NCBI GenBank assembly: GCA_011800155.1
Contig: CM022378.1
Coordinates: 1,178,001 to 1,242,000 of the forward strand
Source: Flammulina velutipes
Lineage: Eukaryota > Basidiomycota > Agaricomycetes > Agaricales > Physalacriaceae
Length of the DNA: 64,000 bases
Direction: 5' to 3'
In this document: piece after piece, positions 23,069 through 34,430 of the stretch
How the letters are laid out: each line of letters starts with the position of its first letter
How positions within the stretch are numbered: the stretch's first letter is position 1
The notes under the pieces: generated by a model
Databases searched by the model: none
What the model was told of the DNA's origin: nothing
The model's input: only the letters and a program-made list of their open reading frames with translations
Made by a program: the position numbers and the translations under genes

Positions 23069-24137
23069 CCCTCACCTTGTTGAACTCATCCTGGCGAGCT
23101 CTGTCTGCCTCGTCTCTCATCTTCTCCTTTGTCTGTCTCACCTCCTCTGCATAAAGTTCTCTGGTGAACTTGAACTTCCGTGAGTGATAGTCCTTCCTCA
23201 GCTTGATGTCCGTCCGCTTAAAAGCCTCGAAATTCGCAGGGAAATCGTCGTTGGTCAAGAAGAACTCGAAATGTTGAGCCCAGCGTCTGGCCCAGTCTGC
23301 GTCACCCGTCTGCATAATCAGCTCCTGGTAGAAGCCCACCGCGTCGCGCCATTCTGCCTCGGACATCGACAACTCTTCACCGTAAATCGGCAGCGACGTG
23401 TCCAGAACGTAAATGTTCTTCTCGTGTGCCCGTTGGCCCAGCTTCTTCTTGGGAAGGTTGTCACCCTCGGAACGCATGTACGCGCGGTTGCGAGCCACGA
23501 AGAAGTGCATTGGGACATACTGGCGATATTCTGCCAAGTTGAGTAGTTCTTTGTGGACATCGGACGGAAGGGATACTGATCCTGGTTCTCTGACCACCTC
23601 ATCTTGGGTTGAATTCAGCTTCCTGCGCCGTGCCGCCGCCTCAGCTTCGGATTCGTCCTCTGGAATGCCTCGTTTGAGAGATGAGCTGGCTGGAGCCGCC
23701 TCGGAGGAGCTGGAGAACCCTGCAAACAGACCCGCGACGCGCCTCTTTGTCGTTGGTGTGAGGTTGGCCAAGGCCAGCAAGAGGTTTGCTGAGGAGACGG
23801 GCTTTGGAGGTTCTGTTACTGGGTAGCCGTGAGTGTCGATGGTAGACAGGAGGGACTCGAGGGAGGAGACAGCGGATAATGGTTGTTGGTCGTCGTCGTC
23901 GACTCCTTGCGTCGGCGTTGCCAGCGCCGTTGTGCGGGATAAAAAGGTTGTGAGCTTTCCTTTCCACCTAGATATCCTGTTGAAGTTGTTTCCCATCGCA
24001 AATCTGTTAGCCGCCCGTTTGTTGTTTATGCTCAGCTCTTGGAAAAGATGGTTCTTGCTGCGAGATTTCCCTGGCCTAGCTTCAGGTTCTTTGGGTGCGT
24101 TCTCTACCGTAGCGCCTGTAGGCCGTTGTTCAACCAT
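22617..24137 (-). CDS. Ngaro Gag-like protein with zinc knuckles
   Basis: 506-residue first ORF of the element, beginning just inside repeat A1. A long disordered, charged N-terminal half precedes a helical core (MHFFVARNRAYMRSEGDN, AEWRDAVGFYQELI, WARRWAQHFEFFL). A zinc knuckle follows, ICLICGRKGHRISAC (C-x2-C-x4-H-x4-C), and then a second, irregular Cys/His cluster, CSFCLKNDHHAFSWSC. Expected role: binding and packaging element RNA. The frame is uninterrupted, supporting recent activity. Confidence 0.82.
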   Translation of the reverse strand: MVEQRPTGATVENAPKEPEARPGKSRSKNHLFQELSINNKRAANRFAMGNNFNRISRWKGKLTTFLSRTTALATPTQGVDDDDQQPLSAVSSLESLLSTIDTHGYPVTEPPKPVSSANLLLALANLTPTTKRRVAGLFAGFSSSSEAAPASSSLKRGIPEDESEAEAAARRRKLNSTQDEVVREPGSVSLPSDVHKELLNLAEYRQYVPMHFFVARNRAYMRSEGDNLPKKKLGQRAHEKNIYVLDTSLPIYGEELSMSEAEWRDAVGFYQELIMQTGDADWARRWAQHFEFFLTNDDFPANFEAFKRTDIKLRKDYHSRKFKFTRELYAEEVRQTKEKMRDEADRARQDEFNKVRDADKKRYPQSDSGSFPGSRFRNFRSGAATQQDSFRPGTSSQQDAYRTGTSWQPQDPARDICLICGRKGHRISACTFSAFENGRPTVCIFVERGMQSKTLAQRICGGWNISGPAAVKSRCASHVTTIVHLCSFCLKNDHHAFSWSCMARPI

Positions 24138-24165
24138 ATTGCTGTGGTGCTGTATGAGAAGATTG

Positions 24166-24368
24166 CAAAGAAAATCTGAGCTCGAGCGACGTCTTGAGCG
24201 TTGGAGGCGAAGATGAGGAAAGCGGACGCGTCGCGTCCGAAAGCGGGTTGCACCCGAAAGTAGTAACTACGTGACTAATAAATAAAAGTGCCTTCTACCT
24301 ACATCGATAGCTTGGCCCTACACCAATTCAGCGACGCTCGTTCCTCGCGCCTTGAATTGGTGGTTCCA
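24166..24368 (-). repeat. Ngaro terminal repeat A1 (5' end)
   Basis: 203-bp repeat identical by eye to 18811-19013; it carries the element's 5' end and presumably its promoter. It ends at ...tggttcca, next to host sequence attagataacg. Confidence 0.85.
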
Positions 24369-24558
24369 ATTAGATAACGCCACCTTATCCTCCCGATATC
24401 CTCCACCGCGCCACAACTTTGATCATTCGGGAGTCATCATCATCGTACGCATCATCATTCGCGGTCCGGATCCAATTTGGACAGGCGCCCAGGCACAAAT
24501 GACGGAAAAGGGCCACGGTGATGTCATTATGCGTCGTGCGCCACAGAAAAATTCTCGC

Positions 24559-24566
24559 TATATAAG
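24559..24566 (+). promoter_or_regulatory. TATA box of the 73-aa peptide gene
   Basis: TATATAAG, 87 bp upstream of the start codon at 24653 and 190 bp from the retrotransposon's edge. Confidence 0.6.
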
Positions 24567-24652
24567 GCAGAGTGTCTCTCATTGTGAAACCCAAACCAAA
24601 CACATCCGAAACCCACCAACAACTTCCAAACTTTTCACCAAACTAAATCATC

Positions 24653-24979
24653 ATGGTATGCTCTAATCTTCTCTACTATCTTAATCGTACTCATACATTC
24701 ATCTTCTAGGGTTCAATAATCTCAGCAATCGGACGTGGAATCAACGCCATCATTGGTGCCATCGTCGGTGTCCTAATGACCATCGTTAGTGTTATCACAA
24801 CGGTACGCTTCCCTCCTCCTTAGCCTTTCACAAAATATCTAACTCCCCCCAAGATACTCGTAACCATCTTCGACTTTATCGTCGACATCATCTGTTGCCG
24901 CTGTGGCTCAGGCAGACGCAAGGCGGGCACCCGACGCGGTTGGGGCTCCAAGAAGAGAGGCAGCAGGAGAACCGTCTAA
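24653..24979 (+). CDS. 73-aa hydrophobic peptide with Cys motif and basic tail
   Basis: Three coding exons, join(24653..24655, 24710..24802, 24854..24979). The first coding exon is the ATG alone; the next begins directly with GGT after a 54-bp intron. The product starts MGSIISAIGRGINAIIGAIV, continues with a second hydrophobic stretch (VLMTIVSVITTILVTIFDFIVDII), then a CCRC motif and a strongly basic Gly/Arg/Lys tail. I recall similar small proteins in other Agaricomycetes, but no function is known. The Gly after Met and the long amphipathic or hydrophobic helix suggest membrane association. All introns are GT-AG and in frame. Confidence 0.7.
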
Positions 24980-25118
24980 AAAACGGCACCACATCTTCTG
25001 AACTGTATCATTATATGACCAGCCCTCACGATCAAGCATACCATATGTACAACCACCAGTAATACTTACATTCACGTACTTACTTACGCACTCATCGAGA
25101 CCAATACACAAACATGTC

Positions 25119-27915
25119 TCACAGAACAATTCCCGACGCCACCTCAAGCAATTTCTCATACTCCCCAACTGTCTCCCGCAAATACTCATCAGCCTTCTCA
25201 TCAATTCCTTCCCAAGCCACCTTTTCCTCCACATTTGCGCGCTTCATAGCATTCTGGATGAACGCTCTCGCCAACAACGTCGCCACAACCCTAACGTCCA
25301 AGCCTGCGGGGAAACGGGTTCGAACGGCACTTTCATCCAATGCCGTCGTCGCTCTGACCACCTTCGCAAGATCAGCAAAACTCCCGTCAAACCCTTGCAG
25401 CCTCGCAAGGGTCTCCAAAGGATCGGTCGTGGGGACAGCACTGGTCGTTCTCTGACTGGAACTATACTGTTGCATGGGCTGGGTATCCACGACTACCTCT
25501 CTAGGTGCCGCACCTGAGAAAAACGCGCCAGGGGCAGGAGGAGGAGGCGAGGCGAAAGGGGCCGACGGCGCAGCGCCATAACTTGCGCGCCCAACGATCG
25601 CAGAAATAGGCGCCCCGCCGGAGAAGGATGTAGGAGCAGGAAGCGGAGAGAAAGACGCCTTCGGCGACGCAGAACCAAAGGAAAAGCTACCGCGCCCAGG
25701 ACCACCCGCAGACATCTTATACCTGGCGCGTGCCATCCCCGGGGGTGGGGGCGGAACAGAGTTAGCATACAATGGTGACACTGGTGGTGACGGCGGAGCT
25801 CCGCGCTGTTTATACATCGATTTCGAACCAGCGGGGTGGAACAACGTTGGCAATGTAGTATGAGATGACTCGTCGACGGCAACGAAAGAGGTGTGCGAAG
25901 ATGTGATGGAGAACGTCGTGCCTAGGCGGACGATGTGAGCCTTGCGAAGACGTTCAAGGTCGAATGCCGATTCCTTCCGCAAAATCGCGTTGTAATGGCC
26001 ATCCTCGTAGTCTTGAATGATCTTGCGCGCTGCCAATGCATGGATAGCAGGCGGCGCGGCGCTACTCTCGTTTGGAAGTTGGCTGAGGTTCACATTCACG
26101 GGAAGTTCGATCTCGGCTCCGTCATCGGTACGCCCTCGGAGGGTGACATTCTTCGGGATGTCGTCCTTCCCTGTAAGAGAGTAATTAGTTAACTCGAGCA
26201 AGAGAATATTAAACTAACCTTGAAGGATCGCGTAGACGTAGAGTCGAACACCAGAAAGAAGGATCTCGACCTTGGCGGGACTTTGTTGGACCTCAGAAGG
26301 AGCTGGAAGTACAATCCGCTTTGGAGGCGGCGGCGTAGAAGCATCAACTTCCATGTGACTGACAGATTCGTTGAAGATGTTCAACTTGGGTTTCTCCTTA
26401 GGCGGAGCCTCTTCGTCGACAATCTCGAAATCTTCGTCCAGCTCCTTCTCCGTTTGAGTACCTCTCCTCCCCCAATCCACCGTAATGTCCCTTAGCACCG
26501 GCATGCGCGCCGCCTTGACTAACCGTGCTATCTTTCCAGTCATGCTCGTTTCCTGCTCCCCAACCATCATGCATGCGCCCTTTCCGCAACGCGCGAGGCC
26601 TTGGCACATCGCCGTCGAAGCGGAATTTCCGATACCCAAGCAAAAGACTCGCAGGGGCGCGTCGTCTTTCGAAGCCTCAACAGCATTTGTAACTTCTGCA
26701 AGCACTCCATCAAGATTCCACGCGTCGCCGTCCGTCAAAACGAAAACATTGGTGGCTCTATCGGTGCGCCGCTTGCTGAACGTCATGGAAAGCGCCCCTT
26801 GGATCTCAGTACCCCCATAATCTGCCGACATGCCATCAACATGGTGAGTCGCGTAGTCCAGAGTCTCCTGGTCGTATAGTCTTCCCTGAGGCCACATGAA
26901 CGTCGTCTTGTTGCCAAAAGACACGATCTGGAATATCGTGTCCTTGCGTGGGAGCGAGCGCAGCATGATGACCAACGCCTTGCGCGCAGCAGCGATACGA
27001 TGACCTTGCATCGACCCACTGCGATCGACGAGGAAGATGAATTCCTGCGAAGCCCGGTCAGGAAGGTTAAACTTGGGCACGAGGGTCAGCGACAGCGCTA
27101 CCGTATCGTTGTTAAGGTGGAGTTCGGCGATACAGCGCGGGGCGTCGAGTCCGGCGGATTGGATATTGAGCACAAAGTCCTTGTCGAGAGGAGCGGTTGA
27201 ATAGAACGAGACTCGTGCATAGTTGGAGAAGGGTAGTTCTTGGGCATTGGGGAGGGAAGAGTCTGGGCCTAGCTCCGTTGAAATGGAGTGAGATGGGCTG
27301 CCAATCTTGCGGATGGGCGCGATGGATTCGACGGAGACAGCAACATCGACGGTGGTGGCCTGGGTTCCAGATATAGTCGGGGCATGTCCGTAGCGAGCGC
27401 CGATGTGCGTTGGAAGATGGAAGCGGACAGAGTCGCTCTCTTCGTCCTCACTGAGCTCAGTCGCATAGATGAGCTCGATTGAGACCTCTTCGTTGGGCAG
27501 AATGTTGCCAACGGCGACCTGGAAGACTAATGAGTGTAAGTAAGAGCACAACACATTACATGGATGAACGCTCACCATCTGGAGTCTCCTGGGTCATCAA
27601 GGACGCCGTCTTCCCTTGCGATACAGCCGTGTCGTACGTCTGCTTCGCCTCTGTCTTCTCCTGGACGATACCTTTGACCCTGGTGCCATTTTGGCGAACC
27701 ATAACGAAGCCGCAGACGGCAGCGCGCGCGGGGATGGGAAACGAGTATATTGCCTCGATAGGGAGCGGCGCATCGTTCGTGAAGCTCTGGATAACCTTGA
27801 CCTGCGCGCTGAGGTCCTTGATGCTCGCTGTTGCGCGTGCAGTGATCAATGGCAGAGATATGAATCGGTACGCTTGCACGCTGTAGTAGCAGAGTCCCCA
27901 GTGCGAATAAGACAT
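25119..27915 (-). CDS. VIT and von Willebrand factor A domain protein
   Basis: Three exons, complement(join(25119..26170, 26219..27526, 27576..27915)), 899 residues. The N-terminal VIT domain (about residues 20-150, PLPIEAIYSFPIPARAAVCG) is followed by a VWA domain with an intact MIDAS (FLVDRSGSMQGHR, then GGTEIQGAL and LTDGDAW). This is the arrangement of inter-alpha-trypsin-inhibitor heavy chains and VWA5A/PARP4. There is no signal peptide, so it is likely intracellular. The last third is a Pro/Ala/Ser/Phe-rich linker (with FSFGSASP) and a C-terminal helical stretch (FDGSFADLAKVV, AIQ-like FIQNAMKRANVEEKVAWE). Function in fungi is not established; metal-dependent protein binding is inferred from the MIDAS. 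Confidence 0.88.
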
Positions 27916-28324
27916 GATGGTCGTCGTTGGTAGAAAATGCTATGCGGTGCCGAATTACGCAGCTGACTCCTAGCTGCTAGATGTCAGAACAGTCAGATCC
28001 TTGTCGCAATTGACATGCATCTTTGTTGGACAAGCATCGCGTTGCAGTCATGGCCGTCACTTGTCAAGAGCGCTCGTCGTCGTGGTCGCGTTGCAAGCGC
28101 GATAACGCGTACACATAGCCAAACAAAGACACAGCAATATCTGTGGCGCTGCTACTTCTTCACTTCAAAATGTCGCAAGACTGGAAAAAGAAGGTCCACG
28201 TATTGCACTACGAAGTTCTCGAATATAATTAGTCTCAAAATACATTGATGTCCACATACCAAAGTTACAACTTACTACAATCTACTTACTCGCGTACATA
28301 TATTCACTCATACCTTACCATGAA
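27916..28324. other. intergenic, tandem minus-strand genes
   Basis: Upstream of the VIT-VWA gene and downstream of the amidohydrolase. No coding signal recognised. Confidence 0.4.
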
Positions 28325-31300
28325 TCAAAACAAATCCGTAACACGTCTCCGTGGAGATGAGATCCCAACCACCTTTCCCTCAAAGCCCCACGGAGCCCCA
28401 GCCTTCGTCGCGACCAAATCCCATCCATCTTCTCCCTCGCCCAACCCCAATAACTTTGCCAAATTCACAGACGCCAGAGCCAGCATCTCGGCATCCGACA
28501 CTGGCACCTTTGTCATCATCGCAGCCTAGAAAGAATAAGAAGATTGGCATGCGAAAGACAAGAGGAGAGAACACAACTCACCCAAGCAGCCTCCAGCCCA
28601 ACATTTCGCGCCGTACTTTGCTGTGGTCCCGACGGAATCGGGTCGCTCCCAATTCCAACCGTGATGTTATGTGCCAAAAGAACGCCAAGCAACGTGTCTT
28701 CTTCAAGGGGCGGGCCATGCAGTCTACATCCCATTTGAATCAATGCTCGTGGACATGAAGGAACGAGTCGGACGTACATCCTCCTCGACTGCCATTCAGC
28801 AGGGAACGGTCTAACACTCCCCAATACTACCCCCACACCGGCCAGGGCAATCTCAGCAGCTATAAGATGACTCTCCCTCGCCCCAAGGAACGTCATCTTC
28901 ATACTCACTCCACTCTCCCGCTCAATCTCGGTTTTCAGCGAAATCAACGATGCCATCACGTCCGCGTTATGGACGCTCACCACCAGTGGCATTTCGCCCT
29001 GCATCTCGTTGTTAGATGGCAATGCGGAAAGCAAGACAGAGCTGTGCTTACATTGACGATCTTCCTAAATTGTGAGGCGAGGTCTCCTCCTCCACCAGTA
29101 CCCTTCAGTAACCTCCTCAGAGCTGCGATCTTCGTGCTGATGCTAGGAGACGAGCCCATACTCATCGTGACATGCACCGCAACTTCTCTTTGCACGACAG
29201 ATCCCTTCTCAAGTTTGTGCTTCGCACCGGTAGAATACGCCGTACTCAACCCTGCGATGAAACCTCCACCCCAAGGAGACGACGGCGCAACAACGCCAAC
29301 TGTGACGCCCGCACGGTAGGCATGCCTATCAAGGCTGAGGTTCAGATATAACGAACATACATAAGGAGTAACTTACTGTATGAACCTCGAATGGAACTGC
29401 AGACCATCTACAGCTCGAACCAAAGTCTCGTTCCCCAAAATTGAAGGAAGGTCCTGTTGGAGAGCGTCGAAGACATATCCATCGGCTGTAGTGATCTCTA
29501 ACTCGATATCCTGTAGTCCCATGTCAGTCCCGACGGTGAGTAAACCTGGGCTAGACGGGCGGTGTGTCAATGCACGTCCTCAGCAAAGCAAAGCAAAGGA
29601 TACATACGAAATTACACCCCCTTCCAGGTCTACGACAGGTGAGCGGGTGATATGATCATCCTGGAGGCACACCAGACGTGGTCCGTAACAAATGAGCTTC
29701 CCAGCGTTCACGACCACCACATTATCGGAGGACTCTTTGAGTATTTCGACGACCTTCCCTGCATCCACTGTGAACACCTTCCCAACGTTGGCGAACACGA
29801 CTACTCCTCCGATCGAGGCACTCGGTCCGAGCGGTGGTAATCCATCGTACTCCATAGTTTTCTCTCGCTCGTCGTCAAAATTGGGAGGAACCGGGGGACG
29901 TTGTGATGATTCAGCTTTCGGTCTGGCTAACGGCGGTTCATGTAGTTGTGCTATCCCGTCTATGAATACCTGTTTCGGAGATGCTCCCAGAGAAAGTGGA
30001 TGGGCATCCCATATAACAAGGTCAGCATCATATCCTATTGAGTAGAGTCAGAAAGAAGTAATACGAGGGATGAAGACGAACCAGGTGCTAGATAGCCAAT
30101 ACGATGGTCGTAACCCATAATTCTCGCGGGTGTCGATGTCACACTAGCGAGAGCGATGTGGGCCGGAAGCCCGTAGTAATGCGCCTGCTGCGCCTCATGA
30201 AGGAGATATCCAGAGCTAATTAGTGGATGATCAGTCTAAAATAGCGGAATCAGTAGGAGCAGTTTAAGACTAATCTGGCGTACCTTCATAACGACATCAA
30301 GACCAGCATCTGCGATGATCCTAGGCGCATACTGCGATATCCTATAAGCTTCCCGCTTGTAGCCACCAATGGTCGCGAACATTGCGACAGCGGGAGTCTT
30401 GCCATATGCCTTCTTGATAAGGTCGGTAACGAGGTATGTCTCGTGCGCGTGATGAAAAGCAGCTATCTCGAATTGGAACTCGTTGGAGAGCTAGTGGAAT
30501 GTATGAGTTATATTTTGTCTGGATTTGAAAGTGTGACGTACCCGGACCATGCCGTCGATGTCAACAGCCTCATAACAGTGATTCTGTATTTTGACCTTGC
30601 CACGTAAAACATCGACCAGAGCCTCCCATTGGAGCTCTTCGGGGAAGTCTCCCAATTCAGACCCATCGCTGCCCTCGAGCGCTTTGGAGCAATACGCATC
30701 TTGCTGGTTCTTGATAGTTCGAGCATGATCATATCTAGAGAACTACAAATTAGAAAAGAAAGCAGAAGTTGATGACGGGAAGCGCACGCTTGACGCAAAG
30801 CCCATATTGTATCCATTCGAGTCCCGTCATAGATGCGTGCTAGCAGGAGTTCAGAAAGATGGGCACCAGGATACCAACTACGCACCGGGATTTTCTCCAC
30901 ATGCATATTTCATCTGCCTCCACCTTGGCGGGTCATAAGCTGAGCCATTGTAATGGAAGGGTAGTTCAATGACCATCGAAGAAGGCGACTTTTCGGCTGT
31001 CGGACGAGTCTTGATAGCGAACGCTTGCCCACCGATAGCATTCGCTGAGCCAGGAAGAATAAGAGCTGTGGTTGTACCGCCAGCAACTGCAAGTCTGTAA
31101 GATTCGTCGTGGGTGTTGAGTCCATCCAAGGAGCGGAGCCAAGGCTGAACAACACCATTGAAGGAGTTGCCGTCGTTCGCGCCGCTGAGAGCAGGGGATG
31201 AGAAAACACCCATATGTGAATGCATATCTATAATGCTAGAAAAACATTCATATCAGTGTTGGATTAACGAATGGTAGCACAAAGACCATACCCAGGTGTT

Positions 31301-31698
31301 ACCCAAGCTCCTCCGGCGTCTACAACGTCCAAAGCATGCATGGCAGCGGAATCCACCAATCCGACATCCTTGATAATCCCCCTTTCAAGCAAAAGGTCGC
31401 CCTGGACAATTTCAAATCCGTCGACGCGTCCTGTCCATATCGTCGCGTTCCGTATCAGCGTCGCCTTTGTACCAGGCTGGAACCGATCCGAGGTTGACCG
31501 TTTACCGAATCCTGCTTGCGGGGCAGGCTTGGCATGCAGATTGCGGCATTTCTCGAATATTTCGGCGTTCTGTGGCGCCCGGGAGACGTGCGAGGTGGGG
31601 TAGAAGCAGGAGTAGAGCGAAAATATGGCGAGAAGGAGGAAAGCAATGATTGTTTTGCTCTGTCGTCGCTGTTCACGGCTAGAAAGGATAACATTCAT
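28325..31698 (-). CDS. membrane-anchored amidohydrolase with duplicated domain
   Basis: About 900-950 residues in roughly ten exons. It starts MNVILSSREQRRQSK, followed by a hydrophobic segment (TIIAFLLLAIFSLYSCF) that should act as signal anchor, so the enzyme part would be lumenal or extracellular. The first amidohydrolase unit has the metal-binding HxH (IDMHSHMG), GGTTTALILPGSAN, HNHCYE-type and FHHAHETY histidines, and KTDHP for the late Asp, so it looks catalytically complete. After DADLVIWDAHPL and a Pro-rich linker (about 29,900) a second unit begins (VVDLEGGVISPGLL). There the HxH is replaced (TVGTDMGL) while DGLQFHSRF and AGVTVGVVAPSS still parallel the first unit. The C-terminus reads LAKLLGLGEGEDGWDLV to the stop at 28325. 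The substrate is unknown. Confidence 0.78.
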
Positions 31699-32121
31699 GG
31701 AGCCAACATGGAGATCCTCCTTACTAATATGTCAGGATCTGGTCTTTGAAGAGGGACAAAAGGCACTTACAAGGGTGCTATATCTGTGCTTTGATAAGTA
31801 GCAGCTATCGTGGTGGGAAGGCGGGAAACAAATGATGGAAATGATTTGGGTTATCAAGAAGTTCCCACACTCCAATTGTGGCGCAATTGTAAAATGAGAT
31901 AAAAACTAGCCGGATGATGCAATCGTCATAGACATTTGCAAGAGTTCCTGTACTAATCCATTCTGCGTCTACAACACAAGAACAGCTTCCCAGCACTTTT
32001 GGGAGCGAGTACTGCCAGTGAATTCCTTGATTCGGAGGTCTAATAGTTCCAACACATTCATATTCATTCCTAAACATATAGTAAAGGACGATCACTTCTA
32101 TTACAAGATAAGATACAGAGA
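31699..32121. other. intergenic
   Basis: Between the amidohydrolase start and the stop of the RBR ligase gene, both on the minus strand. Nothing recognised beyond ordinary sequence. Confidence 0.4.
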
Positions 32122-34196
32122 TTAAGCGGGAACCTCAAACAAGCTGCACTTTCTATAGTGTGCCGATACCGAACTTCGGATATCATGGCGCAAAGCAGAG
32201 CGTACAATGCTTTCACCACAGATATAACAGAAGTGGCTGTGAAAATGGAGATTTAGCGTCGTCCCAAAGGTGCTTCGAGAAAGGACTGACGTGTTACATC
32301 CTGGAGACATGCACTACAACACCAATAATTAGAAAGAGCCTCACAACAATCTTCCATTCTAGACTGACCGTCATATGATTACATCCGCTTTCTTTCATCA
32401 CTGGGGTTTTGCAGCCTGAGAATGAATGCATGAGTCAGAATAGCAGGACCAGCGAAAGCGGCTTACCAGGGCAGTACTTCCAGCCACTCTGTTTCATCAG
32501 GTGGTCCAGCTCGGAGGATCCATCGCAAGAATGAGGTGGTCCATCGAGGGTAGGTGTGATGGTCTGCTGGCATGCTTTGCACCAAGCATGCGTGCACTGA
32601 GGCAGTGGGCAGGCGACAATTTTGCTTTCTTGATATTCGGTTCGATCCACGAATACACTTTCTTGACACCTTCACATGGTCATGGTAAGGCGCCTAAGTC
32701 TATCGATGAACAGAAGAACCCACCCTCGACAGTGAAGTAGGATCGATATCACAGAAAGCTGCGCTTCCTCAAAAATAGCGAACTCCTTCTCTGGAATCCC
32801 TACATCGAATATGACATCTTGTGTGATTTCTAAATGTGGCGTGAATCGCTGGTGTAAAAGATTGGGTGATAGGCATACCTGCTCTTCTTGAGTCACCCAC
32901 ACATCCCGGACAAAATAGAGGATATCTGTGATCCCGAAGCTTAGTCACAATGTGTTCGCGAAGGCAGTTTCGACAAGTGGTATGTGAACATCCCGGGATC
33001 GCGGTAGAAAAGTCTATCGGATGCGTCTCGAGACAGACACAGCAATCAAAGGTGGCCTGTGCGGAAGACCGAACAAGCTGCTTATCGGATTCTATCTGGG
33101 CTCGCTCAGAGTCAAAAGCTTGTTGCAGTTTCCAAGCTAGCTCGGCGCTTGTGCTGGCCTCTGCACGCCCTTTGCCCTTGTAGTTGCTATGGACTACGGA
33201 CCCCGTGTCTTCGTGCTCGCCGTGAATGGTCTTCTCTCGCAGCTGCTTCCCAAGGCGCTTGTGATCATCCTGTAGAGTTTCGAGCTCTTCTTCTAGGCGG
33301 TCCGACTGCTCAGTCAGAAGCTGATTCTGCGTGGTGAGGTCGGCGACCTGCGCACGGAGAGTGAGAACTTCGAGGCTGCATTCAAGAAGAGATTGGGTTA
33401 GCCCTGGGAGATCCGATTGCATGGAACTGTTTGAGACGAAAATATGGGCAGAAAAATTGGCCAATAGCTGGGCCTGCCATTGTAGACCTGAATCCGAGAG
33501 AACACTGGAGTCGACATAGAGCAGATTATGGAGATATCGCGCCGCTCGTTTAAGGCTTTTGGTGAGAAAGAGACCAGAGCCCTTGGGGTGCTCCGGGCGA
33601 CTGTGTGAATCAAAGACGATGAAGACTCCCTGTGGTGTTCGGGCACAAGCAACGATTTCTGGAGGCCTAGTAATGACAGCCACTCCAGAGCGTTTTGCAA
33701 CGACGGATGTGTTAGAGAGGTCTCTGTACAACATGAATTACCATAACAATTGACATAGCTATAAAGAATACTGACCTCAATAGTTCTTTGAACTTGTCAA
33801 AGCTGGGAGTTCCATAATGACAAGTAACCTCTTTGAGAGACTGCTCGAATATTGGCGCCTGAAGAATCGTCTCGACTTCGACATGGAGTCGCTCTGGCCA
33901 TTGTGGGCAGATGGAGATAATATTCTTGAAGGCTGATGAACGCTGTTTGTGCCGATGGCAATGATGCGACCTACCATCACGTTCGCTTTCGAGACGACAG
34001 CACGAAGGAGACTCTCATCGCGTAGGCCACTATTCTCTTTCTCGAAGACGAGCCTTGTGAAGTTCAACGACGCAAGACCGCACGCGGAGACGCCGCCCGA
34101 CGCGTATTGACTAGAGCGTGGATGGGAAACGAGCTGGTCGACGTCGCGAATGACACGGCTCACAACGACATCGATATCGGCGTCTTCCAGTTCCAT
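32122..34196 (-). CDS. RBR-type E3 ubiquitin ligase
   Basis: Predicted RING-between-RING ligase, which takes ubiquitin from an E2 onto its own RING2 cysteine before transfer. Chosen start: ATG at 34194-34196 (MELEDADIDVVVSRVI); an in-frame ATG at 34247 is possible. The N-terminal part contains SGGVSACGLASLNFTRLVFE and KFKELLRDLSN, a region I associate with agaricomycete relatives but cannot name. A coiled coil follows (QNQLLTEQSDRLEEELETLQ), then RING1 (CCVCLE ... CSHTTCRNCL ... CPGC), IBR (CPLPQCTHAWCKAC) and RING2 (CPGCKTPVMKESGCNHMTC ... HFCYICGE). The Cys of SGCNHM is in the catalytic position, so the ligase looks active. RING2 is assembled from three exons. It is head to head with the giant GTPase-VWA gene, starts 235 bp apart. 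Confidence 0.88.
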
Positions 34197-34430
34197 GGCT
34201 TCGAAGATGGATAACTGGATGGTGGCGGCAATGTGAAAAGGCAACAAGACGGCTGCGCTGCTTATCGTCGTATACTGGTCACCTGTAGAACCTTGTGAGT
34301 TTCTTCTGCTGCCTGCAGGTCGTTATCCTGGCGCTTAACGGTGATATTCGTCTAGAACACGCTTTCGGAGGTTATAGTTCTGGTTAAGAAGCAGATCCAA
34401 GCTGGCACTTTTCTTTGTCTTCCCACCACC
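34197..34430. promoter_or_regulatory. shared bidirectional promoter gap
   Basis: The 234 bp between the start codons of the RBR ligase (minus) and the GTPase-zinc-VWA gene (plus) must hold both promoters and both 5' leaders. No TATA box was recognised. The arrangement allows co-regulation; that is inference. Confidence 0.45.

Larger units (their letters stand above)
18514..24368 (-). mobile_element. Ngaro-type (DIRS order) tyrosine-recombinase retrotransposon
   Basis: Element of 5,855 bp in minus orientation, in the order A1 repeat, Gag, RT/RNase H, tyrosine recombinase, B1, A2, B2. This split-direct-repeat layout is diagnostic of Ngaro elements, which integrate with a tyrosine recombinase and normally make no target-site duplication; none is seen here. 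Repeats: A1 24166-24368 and A2 18811-19013, identical over 203 bp by eye; B1 19013-19282 and B2 18514-18783, 270 bp with one difference found. The coding regions are open apart from introns, so this is a recent and perhaps still active copy. Confidence 0.9.

Noticed and set aside
19873..24216. Many plus-strand ORFs across the retrotransposon
   Set aside because: They are antisense shadows of Gag, RT and recombinase, without known motifs.
25114..27933. Plus-strand ORFs opposite the VIT-VWA gene
   Set aside because: Shadows of the minus-strand coding exons.
28351..29855. Plus-strand ORFs opposite the amidohydrolase
   Set aside because: Low-complexity shadows of the minus-strand gene.
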